Notes under the pieces: model-generated
Databases searched by the model: none
What the model was told of the DNA's origin: nothing
Seen by the model: the letters and a program-made list of their open reading frames with translations, nothing else
Shown: one piece after another, positions 17,411 through 25,348 of the stretch
Layout of the letters: each line of letters begins with the position of its first letter
Position numbering within the stretch: position 1 is the stretch's first letter
Made by a program: the position numbers and the translations under genes
NCBI GenBank assembly: GCA_905187815.1
Contig: CAJJJM010000011.1
Location: 1 to 49,308, forward strand
Length of the DNA stretch: 49,308 bases
From: an uncultured Methanomassiliicoccaceae archaeon
Lineage (GTDB): Archaea; Thermoplasmatota; Thermoplasmata; Methanomassiliicoccales; Methanomethylophilaceae
Reading direction: 5' to 3'

Positions 17411-18178
17411 TCACTCCCTGAGGAATCCGGTAAGGGGGCTGGACGCCTCCGCCCTGTTATGGAGGACCCTGCCGAGGCCGGACAGGTACGCAAGCCTCCC
17501 CGCCTCGATGGCCATCCTGAATGCCTTTGCCATGCCGGGGATGTCCCTCGCGGTGGCGACGGCCGTGTTGGCCATGACCGCGGCGCAGCCCATCTCCATC
17601 GCCTCGCAGGCCTGCGACGGCCTGCCGATCCCGGCATCCACGATGACTGGGAGGTCGATCTCCTCGACGATCATCCTGACGAAGTCCCTGGTGAGGAGAC
17701 CCCTGTTGGAGCCTATCGGGGATCCCAGCGGCATTATGGCCGCCGCTCCCGCATCGGCCATGGACCTAGCCGCCGTGAGGTCGGGCATCATGTACGGCAT
17801 GGGGATGAAGCCTTCGTCGGCAAGCATCCTGACAGCCCTGATCGTCTCGCAGTTGTCCGGGAGCAGGTACTTTGTGTCGCGGATGATCTCGATCTTGACG
17901 AAGTCCCCGCATCCGAGCTCCCTGGCGAGCCTGGCTATGCGGACCGCCTCCTCGGCGTTCCTGGCTCCTGACGTGTTGGGCAGGAGGGTGATGCCCTCCG
18001 GCATGCTGTCCAGGATGTTCCCCTCCCCGGGGGAGTTGGCCCTGCGGACGGCCAGGGTCGCCATCTCAACCCCGCCGTTCTCTATGACGGCGCGGGTGAT
18101 GTCCAGTGAGAATTTGCCGGAGCCCAGGATGAATCTGGATCCGAACCTGTGGCCCCCGATGATGAGATCGTCCGACAT
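17411..18178 (-). CDS. thiG: Thiazole synthase
   Basis: 255 residues. A ThiG TIM-barrel that condenses deoxyxylulose-5-phosphate, dehydroglycine and ThiS-thiocarboxylate sulfur into the thiazole phosphate. Visible are GSRFILGSGKF at the N-terminus, ATLAVRR, LLPNTSGA, the Schiff-base lysine in FVKIEII (about 95) and phosphate-binding VIVDAGIGRPS. It lies between thiF and thiH in the operon. ThiG in an archaeon is unusual: the better-known archaeal thiazole route uses Thi4-type proteins. Confidence 0.96.
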   Translation of the reverse strand: MSDDLIIGGHRFGSRFILGSGKFSLDITRAVIENGGVEMATLAVRRANSPGEGNILDSMPEGITLLPNTSGARNAEEAVRIARLARELGCGDFVKIEIIRDTKYLLPDNCETIRAVRMLADEGFIPMPYMMPDLTAARSMADAGAAAIMPLGSPIGSNRGLLTRDFVRMIVEEIDLPVIVDAGIGRPSQACEAMEMGCAAVMANTAVATARDIPGMAKAFRMAIEAGRLAYLSGLGRVLHNRAEASSPLTGFLRE

Positions 18179-18208
18179 GTTATCGGAACGGGCATGGAGG
18201 TGGCGGAT

Positions 18209-18814
18209 TTACGGTTTGTCGTATCCGAGGAGCAGTCTGATCGTCATGTTCGCGACGTGTCCTGCGCAGACCATGACCCTGGCCGCCGTAAGGCCTGGGC
18301 CGTCCGAGGAATCGGACTCGCCGTCGCCGCATACGTAGAGCCTAGACATGCGCCTCTCTGTGACTATGGTGTTGGAGCTGCCGAATCCGGCCATCCCGGA
18401 GCACGACACCACCACGGCACCGTTCTTCTGCGAGAGGAGCGACTCGACGAGCATCGCCTTCATCTCCGGGAGGTCGAGGCACTCGCAGACCACGTCGCAT
18501 CCCGAGAAGACCGACGGCGCGTTGTCCGGATCCAGCCTGCCGTCGAAGGCGGTCAGGTCCAAATCGGGCTCGATGTCCCTGAGGGTCTCGGAAAGCGCCT
18601 CCACCTTCGGCCTGCCGACATCGGTCGGGACATAGCATTGGCGGAACAGGTTAGACCGGTCCACACTGTCGAAGTCAGCGATCACCATGTGTCCGATCCC
18701 GGAGCGGACGAGTGCGGTCGCGACATGTGAACCCATGCCGCCCGCGCCGGCGACGCCGACCCTGGATTCCGCCAGGCACCGGGCGACGTCCTCCGGCAGT
18801 GGGGACTCCCTCAT
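18209..18814 (-). CDS. thiF: ThiS adenylyltransferase, short ThiF family
   Basis: 201 residues from ATG 18814, directly after the thiS stop. An E1-like enzyme that adenylates the ThiS C-terminus. The nucleotide-binding VGVAGAGGMGSHVA (about 19-32), IADFDSVDRSNLFRQ with the conserved Asp/Arg contacts, and VSCSGMAGFG with a candidate catalytic Cys are visible. It is shorter than E. coli ThiF (about 250) and lacks obvious CxxC zinc pairs, as in the second ThiF subfamily found in anaerobes. It sits between thiS and thiG. Confidence 0.92.
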   Translation of the reverse strand: MRESPLPEDVARCLAESRVGVAGAGGMGSHVATALVRSGIGHMVIADFDSVDRSNLFRQCYVPTDVGRPKVEALSETLRDIEPDLDLTAFDGRLDPDNAPSVFSGCDVVCECLDLPEMKAMLVESLLSQKNGAVVVSCSGMAGFGSSNTIVTERRMSRLYVCGDGESDSSDGPGLTAARVMVCAGHVANMTIRLLLGYDKP

Positions 18815-18815
18815 C

Positions 18816-19016
18816 TCATCCACCGCCGACGAAGCTGACGATCTCGACGGTCTGTCCGGCGCGGAGGGGGGTCCTTCCGTGAATCGATCTCGGGCAGATT
18901 TCACCGTCGATCTCGACCGCGACCCTGTCCCTGGGATGTCCCAGCATGTCGATGAGGTCCCCGACCGTTGCACCGTCGCGGACCTCTATGTCCCTGCCGT
19001 TGACCCTCACTATCAT
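18816..19016 (-). CDS. thiS: Sulfur carrier protein ThiS
   Basis: 66-residue ubiquitin-like beta-grasp protein that ends in ...SFVGGG, giving the terminal Gly-Gly needed for thiocarboxylation. N-terminal MIVRVNGRDIEV and RVAVEIDGEICPRS match family positions. Its ATG overlaps the thiE stop (TGATG), and thiF follows at once. It carries sulfur to ThiG. Confidence 0.93.
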   Translation of the reverse strand: MIVRVNGRDIEVRDGATVGDLIDMLGHPRDRVAVEIDGEICPRSIHGRTPLRAGQTVEIVSFVGGG

Positions 19017-19660
19017 CAGAGGCTCTCCGGGGGAACGTGGGGCCTGACCTTCAGTATCAGGTCCCTCAGCTCGTGGGCGGCGGCCCTCACGTCATCCTGG
19101 GCGACCACCGCGGACACGACCGCGGCGGCATCGGCGCCGGCCCTGATGACGTCCTGGATGTTCCCGCGGTTGATCCCGCCTATCGCCACGATCGGGATGT
19201 CCACGGCCTCCCTGACCTGGAATATCGCGCCGAGCCCCACGCCCTGGTTGGCGTCGGGCTTGGTGGCGGTCTGGAAGATGGCGCCCACGCCGACGTAGTC
19301 CGCCCCTCCCTCGGCCGCTGCTATGGCCTGCTCCGCGTTGTCCACGGAGACGCCGATGATGGCGTCGTCGCCCATGAGCCTCCTGGCATCCTCGACGGGG
19401 ATGTCCGTCTGTCCGAGATGGACGCCGTCCGCCCCGGATGCCATGGCGATGTCGACCCTGTCGTTCACGATAAATAGCTTGCACATCTCCTCGGCGTATC
19501 CGCGTATGAGCCTCGCCTGCTCCAGCATCTCCCTGCCGTCGGCGTTCTTCATCCTTAGCTGGACAACATCGGCCCCTCCCTCGAAGGCCAGTCTGGCGAC
19601 CTCGGCGTCGGTGCGTCCCTTTGAAAGCTGGCTGTCGGTGACGACATACAGATCGAACAT
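19016..19660 (-). CDS. thiE: Thiamine-phosphate synthase
   Basis: 214 residues from ATG 19660. It couples HMP-pyrophosphate and thiazole phosphate to thiamine phosphate. Blocks YVVTDSQLSKGR, VVQLRMKNADGRE, LFIVNDRVDIA, DGVHLGQTDIP, GVSVDNAEQA, VGVGAIFQTATKP and AIGGINRGNI are classic ThiE. A TATA box (GTTTAAATC, 19683-19691 complement) lies 23-31 nt upstream and an AGGTGAG motif precedes the ATG, so this is the operon's first gene. ThiN, a non-homologous enzyme for the same reaction, is fused to ThiD at 25688-26974. Confidence 0.96.
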   Translation of the reverse strand: MFDLYVVTDSQLSKGRTDAEVARLAFEGGADVVQLRMKNADGREMLEQARLIRGYAEEMCKLFIVNDRVDIAMASGADGVHLGQTDIPVEDARRLMGDDAIIGVSVDNAEQAIAAAEGGADYVGVGAIFQTATKPDANQGVGLGAIFQVREAVDIPIVAIGGINRGNIQDVIRAGADAAAVVSAVVAQDDVRAAAHELRDLILKVRPHVPPESL

Positions 19661-19682
19661 GCGCTCACCTAGTCGCGGCTCC

Positions 19683-19691
19683 GATTTAAAC
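19683..19691 (-). promoter_or_regulatory. TATA box of the thi operon
   Basis: Minus-strand GTTTAAATC, 23-31 nt before the thiE start. No thi-box/TPP-riboswitch consensus was seen in the 116 bp between thiE and the divergent membrane-protein gene. Confidence 0.5.
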
Positions 19692-19776
19692 ATAGGCGTG
19701 GTTGTCTCGGGCGTGTCGTGCTTTGGCATGTCAGGTTCCCGTAATATACTGGATGGGTGATGGATTCATCGATAAG

Positions 19777-20466
19777 ATGGGAGCCCCAGACAGATACACG
19801 CCGGTGATGGCGAGACCCACTTTCAAGAAGGACCTGGTCGAGATGGTCGCGTCCGTCCTGGTGATGTCATTCGGGGTCGTGCTGACGGTAAAGGCATCCA
19901 TGGGGGCTTCGCCCATCGTCTCGCTTCCGAACGTCATCAGCGGCATCACGGGGTTGTCCCTCGGGACTACCATCTTCATCGTGTACACCCTGTTCATCGT
20001 GATGGAGTGGGCCATCATCAGGGACCGCAAGAGGATCCTCCTGACCCTCAGCCAGCTCCCGTTCTCGATGCTGTTCAGCCTGTTCGTCGACATCATAGTG
20101 TGGATGCTGGGGTCATGGGAGGTTACCGGACCTGTGGAGCAGTGGGTCCTGGTGATCGTCGGCACAGCGATCATAGGTTTCGGATGCGTGCTGGAGATCG
20201 ACGCCGACATCTCGATGCTGGCGGACGACGGGCTGGTCCTCACCATCAGCAGGGCCACCAAGGTGAGGCTGGACAAGGTGATGGTGATCTTCGACATCGT
20301 CTTCGTGGCATCGGCGTTCATCCTGTCCTACGCTGTCCTCCAGGACTTCGTCGGCGTCGGATGGGGGACGATCTTCGCAGGGCTGACCCTGGGATTGTTC
20401 GTAAGGTTCTTCACCAAGGTCGTGAAGACCTACATCCGCAGGGACGGGAACATCTCGGTCCGATGA
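19777..20466 (+). CDS. YczE/YyaS/YitT-like integral membrane protein
   Basis: 229 residues from ATG 19777, selected because TAATATAC at 19742-19749 places the transcript start near it; an in-frame ATG at 19753 is also available. About five or six transmembrane helices, with the YczE-like entry VMSFGVVLTVKASMGASPIVSLPNVIS and the later GFGCVLEIDADISMLADDGLVLTIS block. The family is found widely in Firmicutes and archaea, without established transport substrate. It diverges from the thi operon across 116 bp, so a link to thiamine or sulfur transport is possible but only positional. Confidence 0.82.
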   Translation: MGAPDRYTPVMARPTFKKDLVEMVASVLVMSFGVVLTVKASMGASPIVSLPNVISGITGLSLGTTIFIVYTLFIVMEWAIIRDRKRILLTLSQLPFSMLFSLFVDIIVWMLGSWEVTGPVEQWVLVIVGTAIIGFGCVLEIDADISMLADDGLVLTISRATKVRLDKVMVIFDIVFVASAFILSYAVLQDFVGVGWGTIFAGLTLGLFVRFFTKVVKTYIRRDGNISVR

Positions 20467-20507
20467 CCGCGGCGACATCCTTAACGTCGGTTCCCAGATG
20501 CAGTCTC

Positions 20508-21098
20508 ATGAGCATCCTCTACCGCTACGGCAGTACCTATTACATCAACATGACCAACAGGTGTCCGTGCAGATGCGTGTTCTGCGTCAGGGACTCCACC
20601 CCGAGGCTCGGAGATGCGGACTCCCTCTGGCTGGACCACGAGCCCACAGTGGAAGAGGTAATGCGCGAGCTCAGGGCCGTCGACCTGTCGAAGTCAAGAG
20701 AGGTCGTCTTCTGCGGCTATGGTGAACCGACGGAGAGGTTCGACGACGTCCTGGAATGCGCCAGGAGGATCAAGGCGGAGTTCGGGAAGCCCGTCCGTCT
20801 GGACACCAACGGCCTGGGGAACCTCATCAATGGCAGGGACATCGTGCCTGAGATGGAGGGTGTGATCGACTCCGTCTCAATCAGCCTCAACGCGCCGAAT
20901 TCCGAGGAGTACATGGAGGTCAGCCGCCCCTCGTTCGGGGAGGATGCGTATCCGGCGGTCCTCGATTTCATAAGGGAATGCAGGGAGCGCATCTCCGGTG
21001 TGACTGTCTCCGTCGTCGGGGGCTCGATCAGCCAGGAGTCCGAGGACGAGTGCGCCCGCATGGCCATGGATATGAACGTCAGGTTCAGGGTCAGATGA
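20508..21098 (+). CDS. Small radical SAM protein, TatD-associated type
   Basis: 196 residues. The radical SAM cluster motif is CPCRCVFC (about 19-26), preceded by YYINMTNR. FCGYGEPTERFDDVLE, VRLDTNGLGNLINGRDI and SISLNAPNSEEYMEVSRP match the small radical SAM family usually encoded beside TatD nucleases. No tatD gene is in this window. The enzyme is short and ends in a partial barrel as in that family. It follows the YczE-like gene by 41 bp. Substrate unknown. Confidence 0.85.
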   Translation: MSILYRYGSTYYINMTNRCPCRCVFCVRDSTPRLGDADSLWLDHEPTVEEVMRELRAVDLSKSREVVFCGYGEPTERFDDVLECARRIKAEFGKPVRLDTNGLGNLINGRDIVPEMEGVIDSVSISLNAPNSEEYMEVSRPSFGEDAYPAVLDFIRECRERISGVTVSVVGGSISQESEDECARMAMDMNVRFRVR

Positions 21099-21109
21099 GG
21101 ATTCTCGGC

Positions 21110-21703
21110 TCAGAGGTCAGTTCTGGCGAACCTATCCACAGCCAGGACGTACGTCCATGCCATGGTTGCGAATCCCATCGCCACACACACCGCGAAGCCG
21201 ACGGCCACGTCTCCAGTCACGGCATCGACCGCGAGCAGTGCCAGCACCGATGCTGCCAGGAATGCGAACTGTCCGATCATGCAGCGTAGAGGGGACACGT
21301 TCTCATACGGACGGGGGAAGCAGACCATGCAGCCGTAACCGATCCCGGCAAGGTATGTCCCGATCCCAAGGCCCGCCAGGATGTGGTCCTCCATCGGCGA
21401 TATCATGACAGTGCATATCGCTGGGATGACAGCGACAGGGATGGGCAGGATCAGAAGTGCCAGTATCCTGCTAGCGATGATTCTGCGGCGGCTGATCCCA
21501 GCCGATGCGGCGAAGGTCAGCCACCCGCATCCCCTGTCGTCGGAGAACAGGTTGCAGGTCGCGTAGGCCGCAACTATCATGGGGATGATGAGCGTCCCTA
21601 AGCTCACGCCCATCGCGATCATGATGGCCGCCAACGGGGCCATCACGATGTAGGGGATGAGGCGACGAAGGTCGTTCCGCAGCAGTCCACTCACATCTCC
21701 CAT
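21110..21703 (-). CDS. ABC-2 type permease subunit (third paralogue)
   Basis: 197 residues with about six hydrophobic helices. The loop FSDDRGCGWLTFAASAGISRRRI after the second helix pair is shared in pattern with the two preceding permeases and is typical of ABC2_membrane_5 exporters. It lies 26 bp after the second permease and is the last gene in the GntR-ATPase-permease operon. Probably part of a small drug or peptide exporter; the substrate is unknown. Confidence 0.82.
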   Translation of the reverse strand: MGDVSGLLRNDLRRLIPYIVMAPLAAIMIAMGVSLGTLIIPMIVAAYATCNLFSDDRGCGWLTFAASAGISRRRIIASRILALLILPIPVAVIPAICTVMISPMEDHILAGLGIGTYLAGIGYGCMVCFPRPYENVSPLRCMIGQFAFLAASVLALLAVDAVTGDVAVGFAVCVAMGFATMAWTYVLAVDRFARTDL

Positions 21704-21729
21704 CGTCCACACCTTCTCATAATGGTGAG

Positions 21730-22344
21730 TCAAAGGTCCCTGGCCTCGAATCCGTGTCTGGAGACGGCATACCCTGCGGCGCAGATCGCGACAGCGGAGC
21801 ATATCGTGAACACCGTCAGCGAGGTGTTGCCCTCATCGATCGACTGGAATCCTACCATGGCCAGGAACAAAACGAATACGCAAACGACCGATATCGCGTA
21901 AACGAACGCCTTGCCTACCCTCCAGTCGCCCACGAAATAAGAGACGGAGGCTATGGATGACAGGGATGCGCACAGTGATGCGGGTATCAGCATCATCATG
22001 ACCAGACTATGGGCACCAGATGCCAGTCCCGCGATGCATGAGGCGATCCCGACGGCCGCCGAGGGGATCAGGACGGCCGTCATGAACCTTGAGCCGACGA
22101 TATGTCTCCTTTCCTGTCCAGAGGAGACGACGAATGTCAGCCACCCGCACCTCTCCTCCTGGAGGTACATGATCTGGGAAATCATCGCTGCTGGTATAGC
22201 CAGGAGGAGGATGCATCCTATGTACACCACGGCATCGTAGACTCCGAGGGTCCCAGCAACCGCTGTCATGGCGGTTCCAGCGACGATGAGTGAAAGAAGG
22301 GCCTTTGAGGCCCTTCCCAGGTCCAAAGCCATCAGGCTGGTCAT
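21730..22344 (-). CDS. ABC-2 type permease subunit (second paralogue)
   Basis: 204 residues, about six transmembrane helices. The loop LQEERCGWLTFVVSSGQERRHI matches those of the flanking paralogues. It overlaps the first permease stop by ATGA and ends in RHGFEARDL, nearly the same tail as the first paralogue (RFEARDL), which points to tandem duplication. Confidence 0.83.
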   Translation of the reverse strand: MTSLMALDLGRASKALLSLIVAGTAMTAVAGTLGVYDAVVYIGCILLLAIPAAMISQIMYLQEERCGWLTFVVSSGQERRHIVGSRFMTAVLIPSAAVGIASCIAGLASGAHSLVMMMLIPASLCASLSSIASVSYFVGDWRVGKAFVYAISVVCVFVLFLAMVGFQSIDEGNTSLTVFTICSAVAICAAGYAVSRHGFEARDL

Positions 22345-22958
22345 AGGTCCCTGGCCTCGAATCTGGCGCAGGAGGCCTTGTATGACGCCGCCATGATTAC
22401 GAGCATCACGTCGATCAGCACGGCGGTCACGGCCAGCATGTTCCCTCCGAGAATGTCGGAGGCGATCATGGTGGCTGACACCAGGAACGCGATGCTGGCC
22501 ATCAGCACGATTATCGATACGTACTGGGCCTTGACGCTGCTGCCCGTCCAGTAGTTCACAAGTATCGATATGCTGACGACGATGAGTCCGAGCACCCATC
22601 CGGTTACGGACACCACGGCGATGGACTCTAGTCCGTATCCGGTTCCGTTGATCGTCTGCATGACGACGGAGACGACGAACCCGAGCACGGCCCCGATCGT
22701 CACGAATATCAGGGACGATTCGAACTTGGCGATTACGATGCTCCTCCTTCCGATCCCGGCGGAGACGGCGAACTGGTCCCACTTGCACTGGTCGTCCCAT
22801 GCGAAGGAGCTGGAGACGAGTGATGAGAACAGCATCGGGCACACAATCCCCATGACGTTGGACTCGCTGAATAGAAGCGAGAACACGATCCCGAAGACGG
22901 CGATGTACACCAGGGCGCTCTTTAGCAGGACGACGTCCTTCCATATCAGCCCGTTCAT
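22341..22958 (-). CDS. ABC-2 type permease subunit (first paralogue)
   Basis: 205 residues, about six helices. The loop AWDDQCKWDQFAVSAGIGRRSI is the diverged version of the shared motif, and the C-terminus is RFEARDL. Its ATG overlaps the ATPase stop by 4 bp. With the ATPase it should form the membrane part of an export complex. Confidence 0.84.
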   Translation of the reverse strand: MNGLIWKDVVLLKSALVYIAVFGIVFSLLFSESNVMGIVCPMLFSSLVSSSFAWDDQCKWDQFAVSAGIGRRSIVIAKFESSLIFVTIGAVLGFVVSVVMQTINGTGYGLESIAVVSVTGWVLGLIVVSISILVNYWTGSSVKAQYVSIIVLMASIAFLVSATMIASDILGGNMLAVTAVLIDVMLVIMAASYKASCARFEARDL

Positions 22959-23812
22959 GCTGCATCACCCCTGATCACCATGACCATTATATCGTCCAGG
23001 GACGCGGGGTCCACGACCAGCTCGGGGAACGCCTCGGCGACGCCCTTCCTGTCCGCGACCAGTGCGGATGTAGAGAGCTCCTCGCGCCTCAGGCTGATGA
23101 TGTTCTCGCGGCCGATGGCCAGGACGTCCCTCTCGGAGCCCTTGGCGATCCCATAGTTCTCGAGGATCTCGTCCTTCGGACCGTTCATCACGATCCTCCC
23201 CTTGTGTATGAACACGATGTAGTCCGCGATCCTCTCCAGGTCGGATGTTATGTGCGATGACATCAGGACTGTGTGGTTCTCGTCCTGCATGTAATCCATC
23301 ACGAGGTCCAGGAACTCGTCCCTGGCGGCCGGGTCCATGCCCGCAGTCGCCTCGTCCATTATCACGAGCTCGGGATTGTGGGACAGAGCGACGGCCACCT
23401 GAATCTTCATCCTCATACCGCGCGAGTACTCTTTGAGCTTCTTCTCCTCGGGGATGCCGAACGTGGACATGAGCTCCGAGTATCTGGTCTGGTCCCAGTT
23501 CCCGAACAGGGTCGACATCAGCTTCCCTATCTGGGCGCCGGTCATCTGCTGGAACAGGTGGCACTCGTCGAAGACTACCCCCACCCTCCCGTCTATCTCG
23601 GTCCTGTCCTCCGATCCGAAGATCCTTATGCTCCCGGAATCGATGATGTTCGCGCCCGTTATGCACTTGATCAGCGTGGTCTTACCTGCACCGTTCTCGC
23701 CGATGAGGCCGACCACGTATCCTTGAGGTATGTCGAGGTCCAGGTCCCTCATTTCGAAGGATCCGAAGGACTTGCACAGTCCCCTTATCTCAACCGCGTT
23801 CTCCATTCTCAT
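22955..23812 (-). CDS. ABC transporter ATPase
   Basis: 285 residues. Walker A GENGAGKTT (about 38-46), Q-loop region FDECHLFQQM, a degenerate signature YSRGM in place of LSGGQ (as in many CcmA/YtrB-like ATPases), Walker B ELVIMDEAT and H-loop SSHIT. The C-terminal extension of about 60 residues resembles regulatory tails of drug-exporter ATPases. It overlaps the GntR stop by ATGA, so translation is coupled. It powers the three permeases downstream. Confidence 0.93.
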   Translation of the reverse strand: MRMENAVEIRGLCKSFGSFEMRDLDLDIPQGYVVGLIGENGAGKTTLIKCITGANIIDSGSIRIFGSEDRTEIDGRVGVVFDECHLFQQMTGAQIGKLMSTLFGNWDQTRYSELMSTFGIPEEKKLKEYSRGMRMKIQVAVALSHNPELVIMDEATAGMDPAARDEFLDLVMDYMQDENHTVLMSSHITSDLERIADYIVFIHKGRIVMNGPKDEILENYGIAKGSERDVLAIGRENIISLRREELSTSALVADRKGVAEAFPELVVDPASLDDIMVMVIRGDAA

Positions 23813-24183
23813 TCACCTTCGTACAGGATGTCCACCATCTCCGTCAGCTCGTCCTTCGAGATGCCGCCGCGCTTGGCGACCTCCACCGCCCTGCGGATGC
23901 TTTCCTCCGCCAGCTTCAGGTTGGCCTCGCGCAGCAGCTCCGGGTCCTGGGCGGCCACGAAGCTGCCCTTGCCGGCGACCGTCTCGATGAACCCCTCCGC
24001 CTCGAGGTCGTTGTACGCCCTCTTGGTGGTTATGAGGCTGATCCTCAGGCTCTGGGCAAGAGCGCGCATGCTCGGCAGGGCATCGCCCGCCTTGAGCTGT
24101 CCGCTCATGATCTGGCTCTTCACCTGGTCGGTGATTTGCTCGTAGATCGGCTTTCCGCTGGAGTTGCTGATGATGATCTCCAT
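23809..24183 (-). CDS. GntR-family regulator, YtrA type
   Basis: 124 residues. An N-terminal GntR winged helix (IYEQITDQVKSQIMSGQLKAGDALPSMRALAQSL) is followed by a short all-helical tail of about 50 residues, the YtrA arrangement that lacks a ligand domain and usually controls an adjacent ABC transporter. A GAGG site precedes ATG 24183. Upstream is a strong inverted repeat (24210-24242) overlapping the TATA box, the expected autoregulatory operator. Confidence 0.92.
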   Translation of the reverse strand: MEIIISNSSGKPIYEQITDQVKSQIMSGQLKAGDALPSMRALAQSLRISLITTKRAYNDLEAEGFIETVAGKGSFVAAQDPELLREANLKLAEESIRRAVEVAKRGGISKDELTEMVDILYEGE

Positions 24184-24209
24184 CTTCCTCTGACATCCTG
24201 TACGCTGTT

Positions 24210-24262
24210 TGTGTATATAACTGTATATGCACGATATACACAGTAATCACAGGTATACACAG
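24210..24262. promoter_or_regulatory. Candidate GntR operator and TATA region
   Basis: Perfect 9-bp inverted repeat TGTGTATAT (24210-24218) / ATATACACA (24234-24242) with a 15-bp spacer. A further GTATACACAG at 24253-24262 repeats the right arm directly. The minus-strand TATA-like GTTATATACA falls within the left arm, 28-40 nt before the GntR start. Repressor binding here would block TBP. Confidence 0.65.
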
Positions 24263-24337
24263 TCCAACGAAGCCTCCGACTTGAAGGTTTCGATGGATTC
24301 CCCTCTCGTTTTATTATAAACTAAGATAGACCAATGC

Positions 24338-24348
24338 TTTTATAATAC
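24338..24348 (+). promoter_or_regulatory. TATA box for FKBP-like gene
   Basis: TTTTATAATAC, 25-35 bp before ATG 24373. A good archaeal box A with a very short leader. Confidence 0.55.
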
Positions 24349-24372
24349 GTCCATAATCGCACGCTCGGTAAA

Positions 24373-25272
24373 ATGACTGGCGATGAGAAAAAGAAGAGAG
24401 ACCCTATATTCACGGTCTGCTTCGTTGTATTCATCCTGGCCGCCGTGTCGGTGGTCGGAGTCTACGTCGACGAGCATTACCTGACTGAAGATACAACCAA
24501 GGCCGCGTACGGTGACACCGTCGAGGTAAGATACACAGGAACGTTCTACGCTTACTACGGCGAGGAGAACGCCGTCGTGTTCGACACCAACATCAGCAGC
24601 ATCGCCGACGACGACGCCATCATCAAATCCAACAGTTTCACGGGCGGAAGCGACAGCCTCCTCGACTTCAAAGTCGGAGGGAGCGACGTCCTGACCGACT
24701 TCGGCAACGCCGTCGTCGGACACAAGGTCGGAGACAAGATCAGGGTGACAGTCCAGAACGGCTACCTCGCCGGATCCGACTTCCACACTCAGTCCACGTC
24801 CGGATTCCAGATCCCCGTCGTCCAGGAGATGACGGTCGCCGAGTTCGAGGACCTCTACGGGGACGCCCCCTCCGGAGGAGTCATGAAGACCATCACCACA
24901 GTGTACGGATGGCAGGCCACCGCGGCCTACGACTCCACCACCGAGAGGGTCATCGTCACCAACATCGTCGAGAGCGGTCAGACCTACACCTACGCCCCCA
25001 TCAGCGATGACGATGACGAGGAGACCCAGACCTTCGGAACCACGACCTTCACAGTCACCGGCATCAGCGGCGAGAACATCGTCTGCGACATCGCCTTCAG
25101 CGACTACACGACCGTCGGCGACAACGGCGAGATCCAGATGATCGAGCTGGACTTCGGGACCGAGACCTGGTACGTGACCAACATCGGCAACGGTGAGTTC
25201 ACCTACAAGACCTGCGACGAGACGAGCAACGCGACTCTCTACTTCGAGATCGAGATCGTCTCTATCAGCTGA
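24373..25272 (+). CDS. Membrane-anchored FKBP-like prolyl isomerase-related protein
   Basis: 299 residues. Residues about 13-33 (FTVCFVVFILAAVSVVGVYV) form an anchor, with the rest extracellular. Residues about 43-150 contain FKBP-type elements: GDTVEVRYTGTFY, VFDTN, VVGHKVGDKIRVTV and NGYLAG. An insert and second beta domain (about 170-299) follow, as in SlyD-like or archaeal long FKBPs. The role would be folding of secreted proteins, which fits the many surface proteins encoded nearby. Several canonical aromatic pocket residues cannot be confirmed, so activity is uncertain. Confidence 0.82.
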   Translation: MTGDEKKKRDPIFTVCFVVFILAAVSVVGVYVDEHYLTEDTTKAAYGDTVEVRYTGTFYAYYGEENAVVFDTNISSIADDDAIIKSNSFTGGSDSLLDFKVGGSDVLTDFGNAVVGHKVGDKIRVTVQNGYLAGSDFHTQSTSGFQIPVVQEMTVAEFEDLYGDAPSGGVMKTITTVYGWQATAAYDSTTERVIVTNIVESGQTYTYAPISDDDDEETQTFGTTTFTVTGISGENIVCDIAFSDYTTVGDNGEIQMIELDFGTETWYVTNIGNGEFTYKTCDETSNATLYFEIEIVSIS

Positions 25273-25290
25273 AACCCCACCATTTTACCT

Positions 25291-25309
25291 CCCCGGGGTC
25301 ACCCCGGGG
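25291..25309. terminator. GC hairpin after FKBP-like gene
   Basis: CCCCGGGG, TCA loop, CCCCGGGG: an 8-bp stem 18 bp after the stop. Each arm is itself palindromic. No T-run follows directly. Confidence 0.5.
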
Positions 25310-25348
25310 ATTCCCAAGTTTGAAATCGCTCCGGGCCGATTCCTGTGC

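Noticed and set aside
19661..19776. TPP riboswitch before thiE
   Set aside because: The leader would be only a few nucleotides and no thi-box pattern is visible.
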